Position numbers and translations under genes: made by a program. A stretch of DNA of 64,000 nt from Bacteroidota bacterium (GTDB lineage Bacteria > Bacteroidota > Ignavibacteria > UBA10030 > UBA8401): positions 124,001 to 188,000 of the forward strand of contig WBUG01000001.1 in NCBI GenBank assembly GCA_008933835.1. Reading direction: 5' to 3'. Numbering within the stretch: position 1 is the stretch's first letter; each line of letters begins with the position of its first letter. Shown here piece by piece: positions 1 to 7,322 of this stretch. A model generated the notes under the pieces. It was not told the DNA's origin. It did no database searches and saw only the letters and a program-made list of their open reading frames with translations.

Positions 1-15
1 CAAAGGAGCGTTACC

Positions 16-1593
16 ATGGCACATCTCTCATTCCTCCGCAAGAGCATCGGCGTCATCCTTGCTCTCGTTCTCATGACCGGCGCCTTGTTCGGTCAGAACA
101 ATCTCGTCATTTCCAACGGCAGCACCGTCACGAATTCCGGAACCATCCGGGTGAAGGGGAACATCGACAATACCGGCGTCGCCGGTGCCACGACCATCGG
201 CGGTACGGTGGAACTGAAAGGGACCACCGGCCAGGATATCGGCACGAACGGGAACGGTGCGTTGAATTTCACCACCCTCACCGCGACGGCGGTCTCCACC
301 AAGACGTTCAATGTGGACGCCTCGGTCGCAACGGCACTGAACATCACCTCGGCCGGCGCCACGCAGTTCGCGGTGGCCGCGAGCCAGGACCTGACCATCG
401 GCGGCACCATCCAGAACACCGGCGGTGCGGGCACTCCGTACGACTTCGATAACAGCGGCGCGGTGGTCATCTACAATGGCGGAGCACAATCCGTCTTCAC
501 GACGACCTATGACGGACTGACGGTCACCAATGCCGGTTCGAAGAGCCTCGGCGGCAGCATCACGGTGGTGAGCGCTCTCACGGCGAACAGCAGCAGCGAC
601 CTGAGCATCGGTGCGAACCTGCTGACCGTGAACGGCACGTATTCCGTCAGCGGCGGCGCCACGGTCACCGGCGGTGCCACCTCCGACCTGACCCTGAACG
701 GCAGCGGCGATATCGCTTCGTTCGAAGTGACGGGCGGGCTGAGCGATTTCATCCTGAACCGTTCGAACGTCGTCACGCTCGGTGCTGACCTGACGGTGGC
801 AGACGGATTCACGATCACCGCCGGTACGCTGGCGGTAAACACCAGCACGCTCACGCTCAACGGCGCGGTCACGAGCAGCGGCACGCTCACCAGTGCGGCG
901 ACCGGTACGGTCAACTACAACAAGGGCACGGATGTCCAGAACGTCCTGGCGGCCAGCTACGGCAACCTGACCTTCTCCAGCTTCGCCAAGACACTGCCGG
1001 CCGGGACGGTGACGGTGGCGGGCACCTTCACGCCCGGAGCCTCGGCGACGCACACCATCACGGGCAACACCTTCGACTTCACCGGTGCGACCCAGAACGT
1101 TCCCAGCTTCAACGGCGCGACCGGGTATAACAACCTGACCCTCTCCGGTGCGGCGAGCACCAAGACCGCGACAGGCAACCTCGAGATCGCCGGCAACTTC
1201 GACAACGGCGGCGGCAGCGACAACGCTGTCACCCTCGATATGGGTCTGAACACGCTCGTCATCGACGGTACGCGGGACAACACCGCCTCCACCATCAAGT
1301 TCGCCGGAGCGTCCAACGGTCAGCTCTTCACGACCGGTACCATCGAGTACAGCGGTACCATCACGCAGACCATCGCGGGCGGCGGCGATTACAACATCCT
1401 GACCTTCACCGGTACGGGTATCAAGAGCATCGCAGCGGCGACGACGGTCGGCACCAACAACGACCTTTCGGTTCCGGCCGGCATCACCCTGCAGCTCGCG
1501 GCGGGTTCGTCCACGCTCAACCTGAACGGCACGTCGAACCTGACGGTCGCCGGTACGCTGGACAACGCCGGTGTGATCGAGATCGGTCTGTAA
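16..1593 (+). CDS. secreted glycine/threonine-rich repeat protein, probable beta-helix
   Basis: 525 aa. The N-terminus has a signal peptide (basic start, hydrophobic stretch around residues 11-24, cleavage near 'LFGQ'). The remainder is low-complexity Gly/Thr/Ser/Asn-rich sequence built from degenerate strands such as 'LTLNGSGD' and 'NLTLSGAAST', typical of parallel beta-helix or adhesin-like surface proteins. AAGGAG lies 8-13 nt before the ATG and supports the start. The first mature residues ('LVISNGSTVTNSGTIRVKG') closely resemble the mature N-terminus of the next large protein ('LVISGTVNNTGTIRVKK'), so the two share a module. Unlike that protein, this one has no visible C-terminal sorting domain; it ends abruptly in repeat-like sequence. 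Function unknown; surface structure or adhesion is an inference. Confidence 0.8.
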   Translation: MAHLSFLRKSIGVILALVLMTGALFGQNNLVISNGSTVTNSGTIRVKGNIDNTGVAGATTIGGTVELKGTTGQDIGTNGNGALNFTTLTATAVSTKTFNVDASVATALNITSAGATQFAVAASQDLTIGGTIQNTGGAGTPYDFDNSGAVVIYNGGAQSVFTTTYDGLTVTNAGSKSLGGSITVVSALTANSSSDLSIGANLLTVNGTYSVSGGATVTGGATSDLTLNGSGDIASFEVTGGLSDFILNRSNVVTLGADLTVADGFTITAGTLAVNTSTLTLNGAVTSSGTLTSAATGTVNYNKGTDVQNVLAASYGNLTFSSFAKTLPAGTVTVAGTFTPGASATHTITGNTFDFTGATQNVPSFNGATGYNNLTLSGAASTKTATGNLEIAGNFDNGGGSDNAVTLDMGLNTLVIDGTRDNTASTIKFAGASNGQLFTTGTIEYSGTITQTIAGGGDYNILTFTGTGIKSIAAATTVGTNNDLSVPAGITLQLAAGSSTLNLNGTSNLTVAGTLDNAGVIEIGL

Positions 1594-2067
1594 GTCAGAG
1601 GAACATCGCTGAACCGGACCGGCACGCTGTCGCCGGTGATGCTGCGCCGCTTGGGTGAGGGGAGGTGCGTTCTGGCCTCCCGTTGGTACGGTCCGAACGG
1701 ACAAGGCATGTCCGGTCCGTACACCGCATGACGGCGGAAGGGCTCAGCGGTCTCCTCCGCGGACGCCGCGGCGTTTCAGTGACGCTGCCGGATGCGTTCG
1801 CGGAACGAACGATACAACCAAAATGAGGTTTTAGCAATGCGATCGTAACGCTCACATACGGGTGTGGAATGACACCGCGGTATTCATTCCTCCACAATGA
1901 ATGATGATGGGTCTGCTCTGCGGGGTCCCGGACACACGGGACTCCGCGGGCGGGCTGTATGATCGTTCAGTGGAACGTTCCTCATCGTTTTCGGACGGAT
2001 GAGCGGGACCGGTGCAGAGCGCACGGGTACCGGCGCATTCCATCCGGAGACATTGGACTGAACCAAT
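1594..2067. other. 474-bp gap with stable hairpins, no gene seen
   Basis: No credible coding sequence is seen; the open frames here are antisense extensions of neighbouring frames. Two foldable elements are visible. One is an imperfect stem between 1865-1872 and 1884-1894. The other is an 11-bp stem (one G-U pair) with arms at 1920-1930 and 1937-1947 and a 6-nt loop. Neither is followed by a T tract, so I do not call an intrinsic terminator. The gap could hold the promoter and a long 5' leader of the 1348-aa protein gene, but no convincing -35/-10 pair was found. Confidence 0.5.
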
Positions 2068-5000
2068 ATGAACAGAGAACAGTACCATCGGCGCTGTTCC
2101 CCTCCGTCGTGCCGGCGGCTGGGAACGGTCATGGCGGCTGTGACGCTGTTGTCCATCCTGTCGGTGCGGTTGCCGGCGCAGGACCTGGTCATCAGCGGCA
2201 CGGTGAACAATACCGGTACGATCCGGGTGAAGAAGCAGACCGTCATCGCGCAACCAGCGGTGGGCGGAGTGCTCGAACTGACCGGAACGGACCAGACACT
2301 GCCGGCGCGGCAGTATCAGCATGTGCGGCTCTCCGGCAGCGGCGTCAAGACGCTCTCCGGCGGGAATGCGGATGTCACGGGCGTGCTTTCCATCGCCGCT
2401 CCCGTCACGCTGAGAGTTCCGCACGGCAATATCATCACATTGGGCGATTCATTGAACGAAGCGGGGGTGCTGCTCGGAGCCGTCCGGCGCACGGTCGACC
2501 TGCAAGGGAGTACTACGTCCTCGAATTTCGGGAATATCGGAGCCGGCATCAGCTGGAGCTCCAATGCTCCGGGGATCACGAGCGTCGTACGGGCCTCCGA
2601 TTCGACGCAGGCGGGGAACGGGAACAGTTCTGTACGGAGATTCTACCGCATCACACCGACGGACACCACCGCAGTGGGGAATGTCCTCTTCCGGTTCGCG
2701 GATGCGGAGTTGGATGGCCACTCGGTCTCAAGCCTCGAACTGTGGCATTCGCAGGACAACGGCGCCTCCTGGCGGCGGCGGCCGGCGGTCGTGGACGCGC
2801 TGAACCGCACCATCGGACGCAGCAATGTTCCGCTCGCCGGACTCTGGGCGATGGCCGATACGACACGTCCGCTCGGTCCGCTCACTGCCGCAGGCATACC
2901 CGCGTACCTCGCCACGATGAGCGCCCCGCCGCCGCTCACACCGATCTTGACGGCACTGCCGGCGTACTCCATCGTCGTCACCGATGCGTTCGGCGATCCT
3001 GTCGCGAACGTCCCCGTTTCGTTCGCGCTCACCTCGGTACCGGCAGGCGCCTCCGGACAATCGCTCAGTACAGTATCCACAACGACCGATTCGCTCGGCC
3101 GCGCCGGGACTCAATTGACGCTGGGTGACAAGACGGGAGACTATGTCGTCACCGTGACATCTCCGTCGCTGAACCCGGTCGCGTTGACGGCCAGAGCGAA
3201 ACACGGTGCCCCGACAGCGCTCACGGCGCTCACCGCGACGTCCATCAACGATACGGTCTTTGCTGCGCTCGTCACTCCGCTCCGCATCGTGCTCACAGAC
3301 ATCGGGGGCAATGCGGTCGACAGCACACCGGTTCGGTTCGCATTCGCCTCCGTTCCTTCAACGGCCTCACTCTATGCGGTCAGCATGGACAGCGTCGTGA
3401 CCGATTCTTCCGGCCGCGCCGAAGTGACGGCGACGCTCGGGAACCGTCCGGGGTCGTACATCGTGACGGCCGCCGCCGGTGCGCTCACACCGGTTACGTT
3501 CACGATAACGGCAGCACGGAACGTCGCTGCACAGCTCTTCGCGTCGGGCGGAGGGGGACAGAGCGATACGGTCTTCAACATCTTGGGTACACCGATGCGG
3601 GTGGAAGTGCGTGACCGCGCCGGTCATCCGGTGGACAGCGCCATCGTGCAGTTCGCCATCACGGCGGCGCCGGACGATGCGACAGGGCAGTCGCTCTCTG
3701 CGCTTTCCGCCACGGCCGATACATCAGGCCTGGCATCGGTCTCTCTCACACTCGGTTCAAGGACGGGTCTCTATGAAGTGAGCGCGACGAGTCCGGCGGC
3801 GGGAATCGCCCCGGTACTCTTCCAGGCGAACGCGGTCAGAGGTCCGGCGGCCGTCATCCAGCTCGTCGCCGGCACGGGACAGAACGGCGTCGTCGGAACG
3901 GAACTGTCACAGCCCTTCATCGTGTCGATGTCGGACATCGGTGGCAACGCGGCGGAAGGGGATTCGGTGGAGTTCGCCATCGTCACCGCGCCCGACGGTG
4001 CAGTGGAACAACGGTTGAGCGTGACGAACACCACGGTGGACCTGACCGGTATGGCGCAGACACGCCTCACGCTCGGGACCAAGACCGGCACGTACACGGT
4101 ACGTGCCCGGTCGCCCAAGGTCGCCGGAACGCTCTTCTTTTCCTCGACGGCGATACCCGGCACGCCATCCGTGCTCGCCGTGTCGGGAGGTTCGGCGCAG
4201 AGCGGTCAGATCCTCACCACGACTGTGAACGATATCGCGGTTGCGGTGCGCGATTCGCTCGGGAACGGCATCGCCGGACGTACTGTCCGATTCTCCGTCA
4301 CGAGCGCTCCCACGTTCGCCTCCGGACAGTCGGTGACCGATACCATCGCGGTGACCGACGCCTCGGGCCGTGCCGTGACGAAGCTTCGGTTCGGTTCGAA
4401 GACCGGCCGGTACATCGTATCGGCGGTCAGCACCGGTCTGCCGGAACTCCAGGTCGAAGCGAATGCGACCCCCGGCGCACCGGCCGCTCTGCTGGCATCG
4501 GCGCGGCCGCAGCAGAGCCGCACCATTCTGTCGGTGCTCGACACGCCGTTCACTGTGAACGTTCTCGACATCGGCGACAATGCGGTACCGGGGACGACCG
4601 TCGAATTCTCCATCCTTTCGTCGCCTTCGGGTGCGGCCGGAATGGCGCTCTCGGATACGGTGTCGGTGACCGATTCGACAGGCGAAGTGCGCTCCTTCTT
4701 CACGCTCGGCAGTAAGGTCGGACTCTATGAAGTCCTGGCGCGCATCTTCCCGTCCCCAGCGACAATGATGAAGAGGGGGGATGCGGTCAAAAAGAAACGT
4801 TCGGAGACGGAACAGACCGCTGCCATCGAGACCCGCTTCTCGGTGTTGGCCGTCGCCGGTGCGCCCGCTGCGGCGGTTCGCATCGTCGGTGATGGACAGA
4901 CCATGCCGACTGGAGCGATGCTGGACACCGCCTTCACCCTGCGCATCACTGATATCGGATTGAACGCGGTTCCGGGCGCACCGGTCTCGTTCCGGATCGC

Positions 5001-6114
5001 ATCCGCTCCGGCGGGTGCCGCAGGTCAGGCGCTGTCCGATACGTTGGTCTCCACCGATTCCGCGGGCGTCGCCTCCGTCTTCCTCACGCTCGGCGACCGA
5101 GAGGGAATGTACGTCGTTTCGGCGGAGGTCCCAGGGGCGGCTCCGGTCACCTTCAACGCTTCGGCGTTCGTGCTCTACGGAGATGTGAACCGCGATATCG
5201 CGGTGAACATCGCCGACATCACGGCCTACATCGATATCATCCTCGGGACGTCGACGATGACCCCGTCCGATTCGGTGAAAGCGGACGTGAACAAGGACGG
5301 CAGGGTCGATCAGACGGACATCGACGCGCTAAAGGAGGTCATCCTCGGCCGCGCCATCCCGCCGTCGTTCCTCGAGCGGAGCGACCGCGACGGAGTACCG
5401 ACGTCGGCATACGCTGTCCGTCGGGTCCGGCGCACCGCTCCCGCGCTCTTCTCGGGGGCCGAAGCGCGACTGGAAGCGACGGAGATGGGTCTTCGTCTGA
5501 ACGTGGACAACATCGTCAACGTCCGCGGCATCGAGATGCGGCTGCGGCTCACCGACTCGCTCGAGACGCCTGCACTGGTGAACCTACAGTTCTCGCGAGG
5601 AAAGAACATGGATGTCTTCGTGAAGAACGCAGGGAACGAGGTCCGTCTCGTGGCGTACGACCGGAAGAACGCCGGTCTTGACGCCGGGACCGGACCGGTG
5701 TTCCGCTTATCGGGCATCCGGGACGCCGCCCTCATCGATACCGTGCAGATCCTCTTCTCGGTCGGCAGTAACATCTCGGTGGAGCCGGCCTACACCACCG
5801 CCACCGCCGGCGCCGGAGTGTATCCGCTCCGGTTCGCGCTGCGGCAGAACTATCCGAATCCGTTCAACGGTTCCACGCGAATTCTGTACGACATCCCGGA
5901 CGGTGAAAAGCGTGTGAAGGCGCTCTTGCAGGTGTACAATATGCTGGGACAGAAGGTGAGAACCCTCGTATCCCGCGAGCACGATCCCGGCACATATCCG
6001 GTGGATTGGGACGGTACGGATGACGAAGGAAGGCATGTCGCCACCGGTGTCTATGTGTATCGATTGATGACGAAAGATCTCTCAACGGCCAGAAAGCTCA
6101 TCTATGTCAAATAA
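2068..6114 (+). CDS. giant secreted Ig-repeat protein with dockerin-like pair and T9SS type A sorting domain
   Basis: 1348 aa. A signal peptide ends near residue 38 ('RLPAQ'). Next comes a module shared with the protein at 16-1593, then about seven tandem repeats of roughly 100 aa (residues about 290-1030). Each has a Big-1/invasin-like pattern: 'DIGGNAV...V.F...S.P.GA.GQ.LS...TD.SG.A...LTLG.KTG.Y.V'. Residues about 1036-1095 carry two DxNxDxxxxxxD calcium-loop segments ('DVNRDIAVNIAD' and 'DVNKDGRVDQTD'), a dockerin-type-I-like pair. A cohesin-like beta-sandwich of about 110 aa follows, then the C-terminal sorting domain starting 'NYPNPFNGSTRILYDIP' near residue 1260. It should cross the outer membrane by T9SS and be cell-surface attached or released. 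A Lys/Arg-rich insert lies in repeat six (about residues 898-915). Met22 is a weaker alternative start. Confidence 0.88.
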   Translation: MNREQYHRRCSPPSCRRLGTVMAAVTLLSILSVRLPAQDLVISGTVNNTGTIRVKKQTVIAQPAVGGVLELTGTDQTLPARQYQHVRLSGSGVKTLSGGNADVTGVLSIAAPVTLRVPHGNIITLGDSLNEAGVLLGAVRRTVDLQGSTTSSNFGNIGAGISWSSNAPGITSVVRASDSTQAGNGNSSVRRFYRITPTDTTAVGNVLFRFADAELDGHSVSSLELWHSQDNGASWRRRPAVVDALNRTIGRSNVPLAGLWAMADTTRPLGPLTAAGIPAYLATMSAPPPLTPILTALPAYSIVVTDAFGDPVANVPVSFALTSVPAGASGQSLSTVSTTTDSLGRAGTQLTLGDKTGDYVVTVTSPSLNPVALTARAKHGAPTALTALTATSINDTVFAALVTPLRIVLTDIGGNAVDSTPVRFAFASVPSTASLYAVSMDSVVTDSSGRAEVTATLGNRPGSYIVTAAAGALTPVTFTITAARNVAAQLFASGGGGQSDTVFNILGTPMRVEVRDRAGHPVDSAIVQFAITAAPDDATGQSLSALSATADTSGLASVSLTLGSRTGLYEVSATSPAAGIAPVLFQANAVRGPAAVIQLVAGTGQNGVVGTELSQPFIVSMSDIGGNAAEGDSVEFAIVTAPDGAVEQRLSVTNTTVDLTGMAQTRLTLGTKTGTYTVRARSPKVAGTLFFSSTAIPGTPSVLAVSGGSAQSGQILTTTVNDIAVAVRDSLGNGIAGRTVRFSVTSAPTFASGQSVTDTIAVTDASGRAVTKLRFGSKTGRYIVSAVSTGLPELQVEANATPGAPAALLASARPQQSRTILSVLDTPFTVNVLDIGDNAVPGTTVEFSILSSPSGAAGMALSDTVSVTDSTGEVRSFFTLGSKVGLYEVLARIFPSPATMMKRGDAVKKKRSETEQTAAIETRFSVLAVAGAPAAAVRIVGDGQTMPTGAMLDTAFTLRITDIGLNAVPGAPVSFRIASAPAGAAGQALSDTLVSTDSAGVASVFLTLGDREGMYVVSAEVPGAAPVTFNASAFVLYGDVNRDIAVNIADITAYIDIILGTSTMTPSDSVKADVNKDGRVDQTDIDALKEVILGRAIPPSFLERSDRDGVPTSAYAVRRVRRTAPALFSGAEARLEATEMGLRLNVDNIVNVRGIEMRLRLTDSLETPALVNLQFSRGKNMDVFVKNAGNEVRLVAYDRKNAGLDAGTGPVFRLSGIRDAALIDTVQILFSVGSNISVEPAYTTATAGAGVYPLRFALRQNYPNPFNGSTRILYDIPDGEKRVKALLQVYNMLGQKVRTLVSREHDPGTYPVDWDGTDDEGRHVATGVYVYRLMTKDLSTARKLIYVK

Positions 6115-6847
6115 ACGGTTTCACCTCATTGCCCTCCTCATGGCGGGAGCGCTCTTCTCCGGCTGTTCCGGTCTCGGTCATGCCGTATCGGGACGGATGT
6201 GGTACACCTATGAACTGGCGGCTCCGGTCAAGAGCAAGGACCTCATCTACCGTGACGACCACCTCATCGTCCAGTTCAAGCTCGACGAGTCGGCGCTCCG
6301 GTTCCAACTGCAGAACGTATCGGATGCTCCCGTCGCGGTGGATTGGGAGAAGGCGTCGGTCTCGCTGAACAACCGGACGTACGCCATCCGGAATTCCGCC
6401 ACCTGGTACGCTCCGCCGTCCGCCGTTCCCTCCTCGGTGACGGTTCCGCCGCTCGGGTACATCCGTGATATGGTGATTCCAAGGGAGAACATCTACCAGG
6501 AGGAGGGCCGATGGATCGAGCGGCCGTTCTTCCCGAACGACGACCTCGGTTCGGCGAAGCGACGCGCGCTCATCATGCGATACCGCGGTTCGCGTGTGAC
6601 GCTCACTCTTCCGGTGCGCATCGCGGAGGTCGACAAGGAGTACACCTTCACGTTCCGCGTCAGCGCCATCGACCCGCTGCCGCCGAACACGCTCCCGCCG
6701 GCGAAGGAACGTCCGCCGGTCCCGCCGGTCTCGGGCGGGGAGGGGAGCGTCAGCCGTGCCGTCATCCCGATGATCATCACCGCCGGAGTGCTCGGCGTCG
6801 CCGTCGTGCTGCTGTCGCAGAAGAAGACGCCGGCCGGAGACCTGTAG
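6104..6847 (+). CDS. lipoprotein with C-terminal membrane segment
   Basis: 247 aa. The N-terminus is a lipoprotein signal with lipobox 'LFSGC' (Cys21), so it should be lipidated and membrane-anchored. The middle is a beta-rich domain of unknown family ('DDHLIVQFKLDESALRFQLQN'), followed by a Pro-rich stretch and a hydrophobic segment near the C-terminus ('VIPMIITAGVLGVAVVLLS') ending in basic residues. A lipid anchor plus a C-terminal transmembrane helix is unusual. The start ATG overlaps the last 11 nt of the upstream T9SS gene, so the two are probably co-transcribed and translationally coupled. Function not recognised. Confidence 0.8.
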   Translation: MSNKRFHLIALLMAGALFSGCSGLGHAVSGRMWYTYELAAPVKSKDLIYRDDHLIVQFKLDESALRFQLQNVSDAPVAVDWEKASVSLNNRTYAIRNSATWYAPPSAVPSSVTVPPLGYIRDMVIPRENIYQEEGRWIERPFFPNDDLGSAKRRALIMRYRGSRVTLTLPVRIAEVDKEYTFTFRVSAIDPLPPNTLPPAKERPPVPPVSGGEGSVSRAVIPMIITAGVLGVAVVLLSQKKTPAGDL

Positions 6848-6892
6848 ACCGTACGAGAGTGTATTTTCAACCATCATCCTGAAAGGGACGTC

Positions 6893-7177
6893 ATGAAAAA
6901 GATCGCCATGTTCGCCGCCGCCGGTCTGCTCCTCGCCGGCTGTGCCACAAAACCCGTCGTCATGAAGACGGACAACCGGTATTTTGCGCCGGTCCGAACC
7001 ACGGCACAGGCGCGCAGTGCCCAGACGCAGAAGACCGCACGCCTGGTATCCCTCGAATCGGCGCAGAAAGAGCTCGCCAAGAAGGAGGTCGTCATCGGTC
7101 TCCTGAAGAAGGAGAACGAACAGCTGCGGGACCGGATCGCCCGTCTGGAAAAGAAGCTGGCGCTGACGAACTCCTGA
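6893..7177 (+). CDS. small coiled-coil lipoprotein
   Basis: 94 aa. Lipobox 'LLLAGC' with Cys17. The mature part is charged and heptad-like ('QKELAKKEVVIGLLKKENEQLRDRIARLEKKL'), an alpha-helical coiled coil as in Lpp-like or scaffold lipoproteins. A purine-rich AAAGGG is placed about 7 nt before the ATG. T-rich TGTATTTTCAA at 6860-6870 may be part of a promoter. Specific role unknown; an envelope structural protein is an inference. Confidence 0.75.
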   Translation: MKKIAMFAAAGLLLAGCATKPVVMKTDNRYFAPVRTTAQARSAQTQKTARLVSLESAQKELAKKEVVIGLLKKENEQLRDRIARLEKKLALTNS

Positions 7178-7262
7178 CGGAACGGCCGGAACGTCCGGGA
7201 GGGGACCCGGCAAGGTGTGATGCGGCACACACCGAATGTCATTCAAAATCGTTATCCATAAG

Positions 7263-7300
7263 CGGTCAACGGCCCTGGGGGGCTCGGCGATTGTTGACCG
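7263..7300. repeat. 8-bp inverted repeat before the sensor-kinase gene
   Basis: CGGTCAAC at 7263-7270 is repeated in inverted orientation as GTTGACCG at 7293-7300, separated by 22 nt. It lies 22 nt upstream of the kinase start at 7323. It could be a hairpin in the mRNA leader or a two-half-site operator; sequence alone does not decide. Confidence 0.5.
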
Positions 7301-7322
7301 TCACCATAGGACGGTACGTCAT

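Noticed and set aside
28-1704. 558-codon minus-strand frame opposite the first gene
   Set aside because: Rich in Arg/Gly/Asp/Val with no motif; the plus-strand gene has a signal peptide and a Shine-Dalgarno.
2940-5160. Tandem DNA repeats in the Ig-repeat gene
   Set aside because: The repeats are clear at protein level but diverged at DNA level, so no DNA repeat array is called.
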